A stretch of 64,000 bases of DNA from Thalassococcus arenae (GCF_019104745.1 NZ_JAHRWL010000001.1:558001-622000), one strand, 5' to 3'; positions 36,491-46,957 are shown, counted from the stretch's first letter. Numbers and translations are program-made. The notes: generated by a model not told the origin, from the sequence alone.

Positions 36491-37768
36491 TCAGCGCAAT
36501 GCGGCCTGCACGTAGCCGGTCGCGTGAACCCGCCGCAGCGCCGCCTGCGCGGCCGCGTCCGAACCGAACGGACCGACCCGCAGCTTCTGGGCCGGCGTAC
36601 CGCCGTGGCGCACCTGTGCCGCCTGTATCGGCAGACCGGCTGCGCGCAACCGTGCGATCGCCGCTTGCGCCTTGGCACCGGTCGTGAAAACGCCGATATC
36701 CACGAACCGCGCCTTGGCTCGTTCGGCAGGACGCGGCGCCGAGCGGCTGGACATGACCGGCATCCGCTGGTGATCGGCGTCGGCCCGGACGCGGCCGGTG
36801 ATGACGGGGTCCTTGACCCGGTGACGGGTGTCATCGGCGCGCACCAGACGTCGCGGCACGGTGTTGGTCCAGATCATCTGGGTCTGCTTGTATCCTTCGA
36901 CCGTCTGCCAGGCGCGATACGGGTTCAGCCGGTCGTCATCCCAAGCCGGGCGGTATCCCTCGGGGACATACGAGGTCTGGGTGTCGCGGTTTTCGTAGAC
37001 ATGACGCGGCACGATCCGCGAACGGCTGCTGAGCATCGGCGCCTTGTCCGGCGCCAGACCGGACTGGCGGTCGTCCGCGGAAATCGGCGGCGTGCCGATC
37101 GGACGGCAGCGCACCGCCATGCCCGATCCGTCATAGCTGTAGAACGCGCCCAGCCCGGTCGTGCTCTGGCATTCGGGTGCGCCGCCCAGGATGTATTTGG
37201 GTACCGGTCCCCCGGTCGCGGGTTTCGCGACAGGTGCAGGTTTCGGCACGGCGCGCACGATCCGCGGCGGGGGTGCGGCCACCGGCTTGGACGCCGGGGC
37301 ACGAACCACTGCCCTGGGTGCCGGGGCGGCCGGTTTCGGAACGCTGCGCTGCGCGCGAACGGGTTCCGCCACGCTGCGGGCCGCCGGCCTTGCGACCGGT
37401 GGCGCCGCTTGCGCCGAGGCGACGCGCGGTGCGGGCTGGGCTGCGACGGGCGCCGGTTCGGGAGCGGCGATCACCGGAGCGGCGGGACGGGGATCGGGGG
37501 CCGCCTGGGCCGTCGCGGCCCCGAAGGTCGGTGTCTGCCCGCAGATCTGTTGTCTTTGCCGCGATACGCGAGGCACCCAGGATACGGCACCATCGAACCC
37601 GGCACGAACGAAAACGCAGCCCCGGTTGTCGACATATTGGCGGCCGGTAAAACCGGGCGGCGGCAGGTTCGAGGGTTCCGACCAGCCCGCCGACTGAGCC
37701 ATTGCCACGGTCGGCACGAGCCCGGCCAAGCTGATTATCAACGCCAGAGCGTACGGTTTGATCGTCAT
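36491..37768 (-). CDS. SPOR-domain protein
   Basis: 425 residues with a signal peptide ([20 protein letters not shown]). The middle (about 95-195) is a low-complexity stretch rich in proline, alanine and valine. The C-terminal 75 residues ([20 protein letters not shown] through [19 protein letters not shown]) are a SPOR repeat that binds denuded peptidoglycan at division sites. Secreted, probably periplasmic or outer-membrane associated. The gene converges with the hypothetical gene at 36484, six bases away. Confidence 0.85.
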   Translation of the reverse strand: MTIKPYALALIISLAGLVPTVAMAQSAGWSEPSNLPPPGFTGRQYVDNRGCVFVRAGFDGAVSWVPRVSRQRQQICGQTPTFGAATAQAAPDPRPAAPVIAAPEPAPVAAQPAPRVASAQAAPPVARPAARSVAEPVRAQRSVPKPAAPAPRAVVRAPASKPVAAPPPRIVRAVPKPAPVAKPATGGPVPKYILGGAPECQSTTGLGAFYSYDGSGMAVRCRPIGTPPISADDRQSGLAPDKAPMLSSRSRIVPRHVYENRDTQTSYVPEGYRPAWDDDRLNPYRAWQTVEGYKQTQMIWTNTVPRRLVRADDTRHRVKDPVITGRVRADADHQRMPVMSSRSAPRPAERAKARFVDIGVFTTGAKAQAAIARLRAAGLPIQAAQVRHGGTPAQKLRVGPFGSDAAAQAALRRVHATGYVQAALR

Positions 37769-37834
37769 GTCTGCCCCCACAGATGTGGAGGGAGAATGCA
37801 ACAGCCATTTGTGTTAGTAAAGCGTTGAGACGGC

Positions 37835-38467
37835 TTATTTAGTGCCAAACATCCGGTCGCCCGCATCACCAAGTCCCGGAACGATATAGCCCTTTTCGTT
37901 CAGGTGGCTGTCGACCGCCGCCGTGATGATCGGCACGTCGGGATGCGCCTGCTTCATGCGCGCCACGCCTTCGGGTGCCGCGAGCAGGCAAAGGAACCGG
38001 ATATTGGTCGCGCCGGCCTTCTTCAAGAGGTCGATCGCCGCGACCGAGGAATTGCCGGTGGCCAGCATCGGATCGACGACGATGGTCAACCGATCCTCGA
38101 GCTGGGTCGGCACCTTGAAGTAATACTGCACCGGCTTCAGGGTTTCTTCGTCGCGGTAGAGTCCGACGAAACCCACCCGCGCCGCCGGGATCAATTCCAG
38201 GATACCGTCCAGCAATCCGTTGCCCGCCCGCAGGATCGACACCAGAGCCAGCTTCTTGCCGTCGATCACCGGCGCCTGCATCTCGGTCAGCGGCGTCTCG
38301 ATCCAGCGCGTGGTGATCGGCAGGCGGCGCGTCACCTCGTAGGCCAGAAGCAGGCTGATCTCGCGCAGCAACTGCCGGAAACCGGCGGTCGACGTGTCCT
38401 TTTCGCGCATCAGGGTCAACTTGTGCTGGACCAGCGGGTGGTCGACAATGGTCAGGTGATCGGTCAT
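37835..38467 (-). CDS. upp: Uracil phosphoribosyltransferase
   Basis: Converts uracil and PRPP to UMP. 210 residues, the normal length; the long open frame upstream is the adenosine deaminase region in another frame. The PRPP loop [17 protein letters not shown], the flexible-loop region [19 protein letters not shown] and the uracil-binding [16 protein letters not shown] are all visible. Last gene of the cdd-deoA-deoB-add-upp operon, overlapping add by four bases. Confidence 0.95.
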   Translation of the reverse strand: MTDHLTIVDHPLVQHKLTLMREKDTSTAGFRQLLREISLLLAYEVTRRLPITTRWIETPLTEMQAPVIDGKKLALVSILRAGNGLLDGILELIPAARVGFVGLYRDEETLKPVQYYFKVPTQLEDRLTIVVDPMLATGNSSVAAIDLLKKAGATNIRFLCLLAAPEGVARMKQAHPDVPIITAAVDSHLNEKGYIVPGLGDAGDRMFGTK

Positions 38468-39465
38468 GTCGGCAGCCTTTTCTTGAGGGTCTCGCGGGTG
38501 GCGTCGTCGCAGAACGCGGCGTCCAGGGCGGTGCGGGTGATGTCCAGGAAATCGGCCTCGTCCCAGCCGAAGGTCCGCGCCAGCGTCTCGTATTCGCGGC
38601 GCATCGTGGTGTGGAAGAAGGGTGGATCGTCGGTCGACACGGTTACCTTGACCCCGGCCTCGCGCAGCCTTTGCACGGGGTGGTCGGCAAGCCGCGGATA
38701 GACCCCCAGCACCACGTTCGAGCCCGGGCAGGTTTCCAGCACGATGCCGCGCTCGGCCAGCATTTCGACCACGGCCGGATCGCCAACCGCGCGCACGCCA
38801 TGGCCGATGCGCTCCACGCCCAGATCCTCGACCGCCTCGCGGACCTCGGACGGGCCGCGCCATTCGCCGGCATGGCTGGTCAGGCGCAATCCCGCCTCGC
38901 GCGCCATGTCGAAGCTGTAGGCAAAGTCACGCTGGCGGCCCTTGTTCTCGTCCCCGGCCATGCCGAAGCCGACCAGCCAGTCGCCCGCGGTTTCGGCTGC
39001 ACAAAGCGCTGCCAGCTTGGCCTTGTCGGGCCCGAAATGGCGGATGCAGGTCACGATGCCGCGCAGGGTGATGCCCAGATCGCGCTCGGCCGCTTCGGCG
39101 GTCTCTCGGATGGCGTGCAGGTAGTCTTGCCAGGCCGACACGTCGCCGCCACCGCAGAAATCGGGGCTCAGGAAGGTTTCGCAATAGATCACGTCGTTGG
39201 CCGCGCTTTCCTCGAGCACCGCGCGGGTCAGCCGGGCGTAATCCTCGGGCGTCTTCAGCACGCTGGTGGCAGCCTCGTAGACCGACAGGAAATGCACGAA
39301 ATCCCGAAAGGCATAGGACCCGTCCTCGCGGAACACGCCGCTCAGATTCACGGATTTCTCTTTTGCCAATCCGCGAATGAACGCCGGTGGCGCGGCGCCT
39401 TCGACATGCAGGTGCAACTCCGCCTTGGGCAACCGGATGATGCGGTCAAGCTGGTCTTCGTCCAT
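38464..39465 (-). CDS. add: Adenosine deaminase
   Basis: Deaminates adenosine (and deoxyadenosine) to inosine. 333 residues from [23 protein letters not shown], the metal-binding HLH of the amidohydrolase fold. Other ligands are [17 protein letters not shown] and [12 protein letters not shown] with the catalytic aspartate pair. It overlaps deoB by one base (TGATG) and upp by four. The open frame continues upstream through deoB but the family starts here. Confidence 0.94.
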   Translation of the reverse strand: MDEDQLDRIIRLPKAELHLHVEGAAPPAFIRGLAKEKSVNLSGVFREDGSYAFRDFVHFLSVYEAATSVLKTPEDYARLTRAVLEESAANDVIYCETFLSPDFCGGGDVSAWQDYLHAIRETAEAAERDLGITLRGIVTCIRHFGPDKAKLAALCAAETAGDWLVGFGMAGDENKGRQRDFAYSFDMAREAGLRLTSHAGEWRGPSEVREAVEDLGVERIGHGVRAVGDPAVVEMLAERGIVLETCPGSNVVLGVYPRLADHPVQRLREAGVKVTVSTDDPPFFHTTMRREYETLARTFGWDEADFLDITRTALDAAFCDDATRETLKKRLPT

Positions 39466-40670
39466 CACAGAAAGCTTTTCCCCGGCCCTTGCGCGGGCAC
39501 GCCCAGATGCGCCGCGACCGAGGCCGCGACATCGACAAAGCCCACATGCCCGATCCGGCCCGTGCCTCGCCCGGCACACAGGACGGGCACCCGTTCGCGG
39601 GTGTGATCGGTTCCCACCCAGGTCGGATCATTGCCATGGTCGGCGGTGAGGATCATCAGGTCGCCATCGCGCAGTCGCGGCAACAGGCGGCCCAGCTCGG
39701 CATCGAACCATTCCAGATGCCGGGCATAGCCCGACACGTCGCGGCGGTGGCCGTACAGGCTGTCGAACTCGACGAAATTGGCGAATGTCAGGCTGGCCTC
39801 CGGCGCGTCGTCGATACAGCGCGCCAGGTGTTCCATCAGCACCGCATCCCCGCCCTTGTGAACCTCATCGATCCCCTGCATCGAAAAGATGTCGCCGATC
39901 TTGCCGATGCCGATCACATGGCCACCGGCATCCTGGACCCAATTGGTCAGCACCGCTGCGGGCGGGGTCATGGCGTAATCGTGCCGGTTCGTGGTGCGCT
40001 CGAAACTGCCCGGTCGACCGACAAAGGGCCGGGCGATGACGCGGCCCACCTTCATCGCGTGCAGATGCGGGGCCAGGCGTTCGCACAGGTCCAGCAGGCG
40101 GTCCAGGCCGAACGTCTCCTCGTGCGCGGCGATCTGGAAGACGCTGTCGGCCGAGGTGTAGCAGATCGGCCGGCCGGTCTCGACATGCTCGGCGCCGTAG
40201 CGGTCGATCATCACCGTGCCCGAGCCATGGCAATTGCCGAGGATGCCATCGACACCGGCGATCTCGCAGACCCTGGCGGTGACATCGGCGGGAAAGGCAG
40301 GCACCGTTTCCGGAAAGTAATGCCAATCCCAGGGCACCGGCAGCCCGGACAGTTCCCAATGGCCCGACGGCGTGTCCTTGCCGCGCGAAACCTCGGTGGC
40401 CGCGCCCCACAGCCCTGCAGGCGGGGCACCCAGACCCGCGGGCGCGACACCGCTGGCCAGTTCGATCGCACGCCCCAGCCCCAGCATGTCGAGGTTCGGC
40501 ACGCGCAGCGGACCGCTGCGGCCGTCCTCGGCACGCCCCGCGGCGCAGGCCTCGGCAATATGGCCCAGCGTGTTGGCTCCGGTATCGGGGACGTCACCGT
40601 TGAAGAACGCGTCCGCATCCGGCGCGCCGCCGATCCCGGCCGAATCCATCACGACCAGAAAAACCCTCAT
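39465..40670 (-). CDS. deoB: Phosphopentomutase
   Basis: Interconverts (deoxy)ribose 1-phosphate and 5-phosphate, linking nucleoside cleavage to central metabolism. 401 residues. Metal-binding and catalytic segments of the alkaline-phosphatase superfamily are present: FLVVMDSAGIGGAPDA, the phosphate-accepting threonine in SRGKDTPSGHWE, LTFANFVEFDSLYGHRRD, and LMILTADHGNDPTWVGTDHTRE. The ATG overlaps the deoA stop. Confidence 0.95.
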   Translation of the reverse strand: MRVFLVVMDSAGIGGAPDADAFFNGDVPDTGANTLGHIAEACAAGRAEDGRSGPLRVPNLDMLGLGRAIELASGVAPAGLGAPPAGLWGAATEVSRGKDTPSGHWELSGLPVPWDWHYFPETVPAFPADVTARVCEIAGVDGILGNCHGSGTVMIDRYGAEHVETGRPICYTSADSVFQIAAHEETFGLDRLLDLCERLAPHLHAMKVGRVIARPFVGRPGSFERTTNRHDYAMTPPAAVLTNWVQDAGGHVIGIGKIGDIFSMQGIDEVHKGGDAVLMEHLARCIDDAPEASLTFANFVEFDSLYGHRRDVSGYARHLEWFDAELGRLLPRLRDGDLMILTADHGNDPTWVGTDHTRERVPVLCAGRGTGRIGHVGFVDVAASVAAHLGVPAQGPGKSFL

Positions 40671-41959
40671 GCGCCGATCCTTTCGCGAACCAGCTTGGCC
40701 GCCTTCGGTTTTGCCCCGATGGTGATGGCGGCCTGCACCGCCCTGACCGCCGCGTCGGCCTGTTCCTCGCGCGCGGCATGAACGCGGGCCAGCGGCTGAC
40801 CCTTGGCGACCTGCGTTCCCAGCGGCAGGACGTCCGACAGGCCGACCGCCGGATCGACGACATCGGTTTCCACCTGCCTTCCGCCGCCGAGGCCGACCAC
40901 GACAAGGCCCAAGGCCTCGCCGTCGAAGCCGGCGACATGGCCGTCGTCGGGTGCCGGGATCTCGCGGATGACCGGCGCTTCGGGCAGGAAGCGTTGCCAA
41001 TTCTCGACGAACCCCAGCGGCCCGCCAAGCGCGTAGACCATTCTGCCAAAGCGTTCCGCCGCCGCGCCGCCGTCAATGGCCTGTTCCAGCCTGGCCGCGC
41101 CATCCGCGATGCCGACCGTTTCCAGCAAATCCGCGCCAAGCGCCACGCTGAGATCGTATAGCGGCCCTTTGGCCTGACCGCTCAGCACCGCCATAACCGT
41201 GTCGATTTCCAACGCGTTGCCAAGCGCGGGCGCCAGCGGCTGATCCATGTCGGTGATCAGCGCGGTGGTCTTGCACCCCGCCGCGTTGGCCGTGCCGACC
41301 AGCGCTTGCGCCAACGCGCGCGCCTCGTCCAGCGATTTCATGAAGGCGCCCGTGCCCACCTTGACGTCCAGCACCAGCGCCTCCAGCCCCGCCGCCAGCT
41401 TCTTGGACAGGATCGACGCGGTGATGAGATCGAGGCTTTCGACCGTGCCGGTGACGTCGCGAACCGCGTACAGCCGCTTGTCCGCCGGGGCCATGTCGGC
41501 GCTGGCGCTGACGATGGCGCAGCCAACCTCGGCCACCACCCGGCGAAAGCGCGCCTCGTCCACGCCGGTGGTATAGCCGGGGATCGCCTCGAGCTTGTCC
41601 AGCGTGCCGCCGGTATGGCCCAGGCCGCGGCCCGAAATCATCGGGTTGTAGACCCCGCAACAGGCCAGCGCCGGGGCCAGAACCAGCGATACGCAGTCGC
41701 CGACGCCGCCGGTGGAATGCTTGTCGACGACGGGCGCGTCCAGATCCCATTTCAGCACGCGACCGCTGTCGCGCATGGCCAACGTCAGTGCCGCGCGCCC
41801 GGCCTCGTCCAGACCGCGCAGGCAGACACCCATGGCAAACGCTCCGGCCTGCGCCGCGCTGACAGACCCGTCCGCCAGCCCTTGCGCGAACCAGGCCAGC
41901 ATCTCGGGCGTCGGCGCCTCGCCCTTGCGCAGGGCCGCGTTGACCTGGCGCGCATCCAT
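40667..41959 (-). CDS. deoA: Thymidine phosphorylase
   Basis: Phosphorolyses thymidine and deoxyuridine to base and deoxyribose 1-phosphate. 430 residues from MDARQVNAALRKGE. Signature of the family: SGRGLGHTGGTLDKLEAIPG. The phosphate-binding KHSTGGVGDCVSLVLAPALA and the lysine-rich VLDVKVGTGAFMKSLDEA are intact. The C-terminal pyrimidine-phosphorylase domain ends AAREEQADAAVRAVQAAI. Overlaps cdd by one base. Confidence 0.95.
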   Translation of the reverse strand: MDARQVNAALRKGEAPTPEMLAWFAQGLADGSVSAAQAGAFAMGVCLRGLDEAGRAALTLAMRDSGRVLKWDLDAPVVDKHSTGGVGDCVSLVLAPALACCGVYNPMISGRGLGHTGGTLDKLEAIPGYTTGVDEARFRRVVAEVGCAIVSASADMAPADKRLYAVRDVTGTVESLDLITASILSKKLAAGLEALVLDVKVGTGAFMKSLDEARALAQALVGTANAAGCKTTALITDMDQPLAPALGNALEIDTVMAVLSGQAKGPLYDLSVALGADLLETVGIADGAARLEQAIDGGAAAERFGRMVYALGGPLGFVENWQRFLPEAPVIREIPAPDDGHVAGFDGEALGLVVVGLGGGRQVETDVVDPAVGLSDVLPLGTQVAKGQPLARVHAAREEQADAAVRAVQAAITIGAKPKAAKLVRERIGA

Positions 41960-42351
41960 CAGACGCGGTCCATGTGGCTGGCGGAAAACGCGCCGGGCAG
42001 CAGATCGGACACCGTCACCGTCTGCTCGCGCCCGTCGATCGTGGCCAGCGTGACCTTGACGTCGCCGCGGGCGAATTCGGCCAGTTTCTGCCGGCAGCCG
42101 CCGCAGGGCGGCACCGGGTGTTCGGCATCGGCGACCACATAGACCTCGGTGATCTCGGTCTCGCCGGCGGCGACCATCGCGGCGATGGCGCCGGCCTCGG
42201 CGCAGGTGCCTTCGGGATAGGCCACGTTCTCGACGTTGCAGCCGGCATAGATCGCACCCGAAGGTGCGCGGATCGCGGCACCGACCTTGTAATGCGAATA
42301 CGGGACATAGGCGTTTTCGCGCACCGATCGCGCAGCGTCTTTCAGCGACAT
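41959..42351 (-). CDS. cdd: Cytidine deaminase
   Basis: Deaminates cytidine and deoxycytidine, feeding uridine to the phosphorylase. 130 residues, the short homotetrameric class. Zinc site: NVENVAYPEGTCAEAGAI with the catalytic CAE, and PCGGCRQKLAEF with the two further cysteines. A GGAGG ribosome site lies before ATG 42351. First gene of the salvage operon; the promoter must be in the 182-base gap shared with maeB. Confidence 0.94.
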   Translation of the reverse strand: MSLKDAARSVRENAYVPYSHYKVGAAIRAPSGAIYAGCNVENVAYPEGTCAEAGAIAAMVAAGETEITEVYVVADAEHPVPPCGGCRQKLAEFARGDVKVTLATIDGREQTVTVSDLLPGAFSASHMDRV

Positions 42352-42398
42352 GAAACCTCCGCCTTTCAGGACCTTCATGTTGGGCGCCGCAGACAGGA

Positions 42399-42406
42399 TT
42401 TGCAAG
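42399..42406 (+). promoter_or_regulatory. Single TTTGCAAG box between cdd and maeB
   Basis: TTTGCAAG differs at one base from the TTTGCAAA element clustered upstream of prpE. A lone copy is weak evidence; it lies 128 bases upstream of maeB and 48 upstream of cdd. Confidence 0.2.
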
Positions 42407-42533
42407 ACGGCGCAAGCCGCCGCACACTGCGCGCAAATGCCCGTTTCCCTTGCGGCAGCCAGGGTGTAAAGGGCAGCGCCAGTCAGGTTCGGCAAAACGT
42501 TTAACGCTGAACCATTTCCGGGAGGGGGATGAA

Positions 42534-44813
42534 ATGTCCGACACGACCAACGAAACGCTGCGCCAGGCGGCGTTGTTCTATCACGAGAACCCCAAGCCCG
42601 GAAAACTGGAAATCCGCGCCACCAAACCACTGGCCAACGGCCGCGACCTCAGCCGCGCCTACAGCCCCGGCGTGGCCGAAGCCTGCCTTGAAATCAAGGA
42701 CGATCCCGCCAACGCGGCGCGCTACACGACCCGCGGCAACCTGGTCGCCGTGGTGTCGAACGGCACCGCCGTTCTTGGCCTTGGCAATATCGGCGCGCTG
42801 GCCTCGAAGCCGGTGATGGAAGGCAAGGCGGTGCTGTTCAAGAAGTTCGCCAATATCGACTGTTTCGACATCGAGGTGAACGAATCCGACCCCGAAAAGC
42901 TGGCCGAGATCGTCTGCGCGCTGGAACCCACCTTCGGCGCGATCAATCTAGAAGACATCAAGGCGCCGGATTGTTTCATCGTTGAACGAATTTGCCGCGA
43001 GCGGATGAACATCCCCGTCTTTCACGACGACCAGCACGGCACCGCCATCGTCGTCGGCGCCGCGGCGGTGAACGCGCTGCGTGTCACGGGGCGCCGTTTC
43101 GAGGACATCAAGATCGTGTCGACCGGCGGCGGCGCGGCGGGCATCGCCTGCCTGAACATGCTGGTCAAACTGGGCGTCAAGCGCGAGAACATCTGGCTTT
43201 GCGACATTCACGGGCTGGTTCACGAAGGCCGGGCCGTGGACATGAACCCGCAAAAGGCCGCCTTCGCGCAAAAGACCGACCTGCGCACGCTGGCCGATAT
43301 CGTCGACGGCGCCGATCTGTTCCTGGGCCTGTCGGGGCCCAACGTGCTCAAACCCGAGATGGTGGCCCGGATGGCCGACAAACCGATCATCTTCGCGCTG
43401 GCCAATCCCACGCCGGAAATCATGCCCGATGCCGTGCGCGAGGTGGCGCCCAAGGCGATCATCGCAACCGGCCGCAGCGATTTCCCGAACCAGGTCAACA
43501 ACGTGCTGTGCTTCCCGTTCATCTTCCGGGGCGCACTGGATGTCGGCGCGACCGAAATCAACGACGAGATGCAGATCGCCTGTGTCGAGGGCATCGCGGC
43601 CCTGGCCCGCGCCACCACCAGCGCCGAGGCCGCCGCCGCCTATCACGGCGAACAGTTGACATTCGGTGCGGACTACCTGATCCCCAAACCCTTCGATCCG
43701 CGCCTGTCCGGTGTGGTGTCGACCGCCGTGGCCAAGGCCGCCATGGATTCCGGCGTGGCCACCCGTCCGCTGGACGATCTCAAGGCCTACAAGGCCAAGC
43801 TGGACGCGTCGGTCTACAAATCTGCGCTGCTCATGCGCCCGGTGTTCCAGGCCGCCCTGACGGCCTCGCGCAAGATCGTCTTCGCCGAAGGCGAGGATGA
43901 ACGCGTGTTGCGCGCCGCCCAGGCGATCCTGGAGGAAACCACCGAAACGCCGATCCTGATCGGCCGTCCCGAAGTCGTCGCCCGGCGTTGCGAAAGGCTG
44001 GGGCTGGAAATCCGACCCGAACGCGACTTTACCCTGGTGAACCCCGAAAACGATCCGCGCTACCGCGACTACTGGGGCAGCTACCACCAGATCATGGCGC
44101 GGCGCGGCGTCACGCCCGATCTCGCGCGGGCGATCATGCGCACCAACACCACCGCCATCGGCGCGGTGATGGTGCATCGCGGCGAGGCAGACAGCCTGAT
44201 CTGCGGGACCTTCGGCGAATACCGCTGGCACCTGAACTACGTCAGCCAGGTTCTCGGCGACGAAAACCATCATCCGCACGGCGCCCTGTCGTTGATGATC
44301 CTCGAAGACGGGCCTCTTTTCATTGCCGATACCCATGTCCGTTCGCTTCCGACCCCGGCCGAACTGGCCGAGACCGCTATCGGCGCCGCGCGCCACGTGC
44401 GCCGCTTCGGCCTGTCGCCCAGCATCGCCTTCTGCGCCCAATCGCAGTTCGGCAACCAGGCCGAAGGCTCGGGCAAGCGCCTGCGCGAGGCGATCGCCAT
44501 CCTCGACGCCGAACCCCGCGATTTCCACTACGAGGGCGAAATGAACGTCGATACCGCGCTCGACCCGGAATTGCGCGAACGCATCCTGCCGGGCAACCGG
44601 ATGCAGGGCGCGGCCAATGTGCTGATCTTCGCCCATGCCGATGCCGCGTCGGGCGTGCGCAACATCCTCAAGATGAAGTCCGGCGGGCTCGAGGTCGGGC
44701 CGATCCTGATGGGCATGGGCAACCGCGCCCACATCGTGACGCCCTCGATCACTGCGCGCGGATTGCTGAACATGGCCGCCATCGCCGGCACACCGGTGGC
44801 GCATTACGGATGA
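42534..44813 (+). CDS. maeB: NADP-dependent malic enzyme (malic enzyme-PTA fusion)
   Basis: Oxidatively decarboxylates malate to pyruvate with NADP. 759 residues from [20 protein letters not shown] with GGGAGGGGG upstream. The N-terminal malic enzyme (about 1-430) has [19 protein letters not shown], the metal-binding [13 protein letters not shown] and the NADP fold at [15 protein letters not shown]. The C-terminal phosphotransacetylase-like domain (about 440-759; [35 protein letters not shown]) is the usual regulatory, acetyl-CoA-responsive domain of these large enzymes. Monocistronic by spacing; it lies opposite the salvage operon and before prpE. Confidence 0.94.
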   Translation: MSDTTNETLRQAALFYHENPKPGKLEIRATKPLANGRDLSRAYSPGVAEACLEIKDDPANAARYTTRGNLVAVVSNGTAVLGLGNIGALASKPVMEGKAVLFKKFANIDCFDIEVNESDPEKLAEIVCALEPTFGAINLEDIKAPDCFIVERICRERMNIPVFHDDQHGTAIVVGAAAVNALRVTGRRFEDIKIVSTGGGAAGIACLNMLVKLGVKRENIWLCDIHGLVHEGRAVDMNPQKAAFAQKTDLRTLADIVDGADLFLGLSGPNVLKPEMVARMADKPIIFALANPTPEIMPDAVREVAPKAIIATGRSDFPNQVNNVLCFPFIFRGALDVGATEINDEMQIACVEGIAALARATTSAEAAAAYHGEQLTFGADYLIPKPFDPRLSGVVSTAVAKAAMDSGVATRPLDDLKAYKAKLDASVYKSALLMRPVFQAALTASRKIVFAEGEDERVLRAAQAILEETTETPILIGRPEVVARRCERLGLEIRPERDFTLVNPENDPRYRDYWGSYHQIMARRGVTPDLARAIMRTNTTAIGAVMVHRGEADSLICGTFGEYRWHLNYVSQVLGDENHHPHGALSLMILEDGPLFIADTHVRSLPTPAELAETAIGAARHVRRFGLSPSIAFCAQSQFGNQAEGSGKRLREAIAILDAEPRDFHYEGEMNVDTALDPELRERILPGNRMQGAANVLIFAHADAASGVRNILKMKSGGLEVGPILMGMGNRAHIVTPSITARGLLNMAAIAGTPVAHYG

Positions 44814-44823
44814 TTCTGCGATA

Positions 44824-44912
44824 TTTGCAGAAAATCCCTTAGCAGATTTGCAAATTGGCCGGGGGCCGGCGATTTTCTGCTAAAATCGCGCTGGTTTGCA
44901 AATATTTGCAGG
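44824..44912. promoter_or_regulatory. Cluster of TTTGCAAA-type boxes upstream of prpE (ScfR/PccR-like)
   Basis: Four copies of an 8-base element: TTTGCAGA (44824-44831), TTTGCAAA (44847-44854, inside the perfect palindrome ATTTGCAAAT), TTTGCAAA (44895-44902) and TTTGCAGG (44905-44912), the last two only two bases apart. In Rhodobacter sphaeroides the short-chain acyl-CoA regulator PccR, of the ScfR family, is reported to bind paired TTTGCAAA elements at propionyl-CoA genes. Position before a propionyl-CoA synthetase fits that role. No ScfR-type gene is in this window. Confidence 0.65.
44869..44889. repeat. Perfect inverted repeat between the TTTGCAAA boxes
   Basis: GCGATTTT and AAAATCGC are perfect 8-base arms around CTGCT. 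The repeat lies between the second and third TTTGCAAA-like boxes, and may be a further operator or a small stem in the leader. Confidence 0.45.
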
Positions 44913-45034
44913 CGCGATCCGGCGAAAAGCCGCAAATCCCCTGCGGTAATCTGTCCTGTCCGTCGGTAATAGGCTTGCCCGCGCGTCACCCGCGGCCTTA
45001 CCCCTGTGCGCAGATTGCGAAGGAGGAGGGGATC

Positions 45035-46924
45035 ATGGGCTACAAGGATGTCTATGCCGCGTGGAAGGCCGATCCGGAAGGTTTCTGGATGGAGCAGGCG
45101 CAGGCCATCGATTGGGACGAGGCGCCCAAGCAGGCGCTTTTCGACCGCGGCGATCACCTCTACGAATGGTTCGCCGATGCCAAGGTGAACACCTGCTGGA
45201 ACGCCGTCGACCGCCATGTCGAGGCCGGGCGCGGCGAACAGACCGCGATCATCTACGACAGCCCGATCACCCACACCAAGCGCGAGATTTCCTATGTCGA
45301 GCTGCGCAACCGCGTGGCGACGCTGGCCGGCGCGCTGCGGGCCAAGGGCGTGGACAAGGGCGACCGCGTCATCATCTACATGCCGATGATCCCCGAGGCG
45401 CTCGAGGCGATGCTGGCCTGCGCGCGGCTGGGCGCCATCCACTCGGTGGTGTTCGGCGGCTTCGCCAGCAACGAACTGGCGGTGCGGATCGACGACGCCA
45501 AGCCGAAATGCATCATCGCCGCCTCCTGCGGGTTGGAACCGGGCCGCGTGGTGCATTACAAACCGCTGCTGGACGGCGCCATCGACATGGCGAAACACAA
45601 GCCGGATTTCTGTGTCATCTTCCAGCGCGAACAGGAAGTCGCCCACCTTGAAGAAGGCCGGGACGTGAACTGGCATGGCTTTCAATACGGCGTGCAGCCC
45701 GCGGAATGTGTGCCCGTCGAAGGCAACCACCCGGCCTATATCCTCTATACTTCCGGCACCACCGGCCAGCCCAAGGGCGTGGTGCGCCCCACCGCCGGCC
45801 ACCTGGTGGCGTTGAACTGGACGATGAAGAACATCTACAACGTCGACCCGGGCGAGGTATTCTGGGCCGCGTCCGATGTCGGCTGGGTCGTCGGCCATTC
45901 CTATATCTGTTACGCGCCGTTGATCCACGGCAACACCACCATCGTCTTCGAAGGCAAGCCCGTCGGCACCCCCGATGCCGGCACCTTCTGGCGGGTGATC
46001 TCGGAACACAAGGTGCGCAGCTTCTTCACCGCGCCCACCGCCTTCCGCGCCGTCAAACGCGAAGACCCCAACGGCGAATTCATCCGAAAATACGATCTCA
46101 GCCAGCTGCGCGCCGTCTACCTGGCCGGCGAACGCGCCGATCCCGACACGATCGAATGGGCGCAGAAGATGCTGGGCAAGCCGGTCTACGACCACTGGTG
46201 GCAGACCGAAACCGGCTGGACCATCGCGGGCATGCCTGCCGGGATCGAAGCGCTGCCGGTCAAGATCGGCTCGCCCTCGGTGCCGATGCCGGGCTACGAC
46301 ATCCAGGTACTCGACGAAGCCGGCCACCCGATGAAACCGGGCGAGCTGGGCGCCATCGCGGTCAAGCTTCCGCTTCCCCCGGGCACGCTGCCTACACTCT
46401 GGAACGCCCCCGACCGGTTCAAGAAAAGCTACCTGTCGCATTTCCCCGGCTACTACGAAACCGGCGATGCCGGCATGATCGACGAGGACGGCTATCTCTA
46501 CATCATGGCGCGCACCGACGACGTCATCAACGTCGCGGGCCACCGCCTGTCGACCGGCGGAATGGAGGAAGTGCTGGCCAGCCACCCGGATGTGGCCGAA
46601 TGCGCGGTGATCGGCGTGACCGACCAGCTCAAGGGCCAGCTGCCGATGGGCTTCGTCTGCCTGACCTCGGGCGTGAACCGGCCGCATGACGAGATCGCGA
46701 AGGAATGCGTGAAACTGGTGCGCGACAAGATCGGCCCGGTCGCCGCCTTCAAGCTTTGTGCCGTGGTCGACCGCCTGCCAAAGACCCGGTCGGGCAAGAT
46801 CCTGCGCGCCACGATGGTCAAGATCGCCGATGGCGAGGACTTCAAGATGCCCGCGACGATCGACGATCCGGCCATCCTGGACGAAATCAAGCTGGCGCTT
46901 CAGGGTCTGGGCTACGCCAAGTGA
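45035..46924 (+). CDS. prpE: Propionyl-CoA synthetase
   Basis: Activates propionate to propionyl-CoA. 629 residues from MGYKDVYAAWKADPEGFW, with AGGAGGAGGGG before the ATG. The N-terminal ACAS_N helix, P-loop ILYTSGTTGQPKGVVRPTAG, the aromatic acetate/propionate site around VYDHWWQTETGWTIAGMP, GYYETGDAGMIDEDGYLYIMAR, DDVINVAGHRLSTGGMEE and acetylation-site lysine in PKTRSGKILRATM are all present. The WWQTETGW and NVAGHRLSTG patterns separate PrpE from Acs. A cluster of ScfR-like boxes lies upstream and a terminator follows. Confidence 0.93.
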   Translation: MGYKDVYAAWKADPEGFWMEQAQAIDWDEAPKQALFDRGDHLYEWFADAKVNTCWNAVDRHVEAGRGEQTAIIYDSPITHTKREISYVELRNRVATLAGALRAKGVDKGDRVIIYMPMIPEALEAMLACARLGAIHSVVFGGFASNELAVRIDDAKPKCIIAASCGLEPGRVVHYKPLLDGAIDMAKHKPDFCVIFQREQEVAHLEEGRDVNWHGFQYGVQPAECVPVEGNHPAYILYTSGTTGQPKGVVRPTAGHLVALNWTMKNIYNVDPGEVFWAASDVGWVVGHSYICYAPLIHGNTTIVFEGKPVGTPDAGTFWRVISEHKVRSFFTAPTAFRAVKREDPNGEFIRKYDLSQLRAVYLAGERADPDTIEWAQKMLGKPVYDHWWQTETGWTIAGMPAGIEALPVKIGSPSVPMPGYDIQVLDEAGHPMKPGELGAIAVKLPLPPGTLPTLWNAPDRFKKSYLSHFPGYYETGDAGMIDEDGYLYIMARTDDVINVAGHRLSTGGMEEVLASHPDVAECAVIGVTDQLKGQLPMGFVCLTSGVNRPHDEIAKECVKLVRDKIGPVAAFKLCAVVDRLPKTRSGKILRATMVKIADGEDFKMPATIDDPAILDEIKLALQGLGYAK

Positions 46925-46929
46925 GGCAA

Positions 46930-46957
46930 GGGGGCGCGCCCCCTGCTTCTTCTCTTT
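46930..46957 (+). terminator. Terminator after prpE
   Basis: GGGGGCGCGCCCCC (46930-46943) folds into a five-base-pair GC stem with a four-base loop, followed by the pyrimidine-rich TGCTTCTTCTCTTT. The same style of GC palindrome plus TTCTTCT tail is common in Rhodobacteraceae. Confidence 0.75.
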
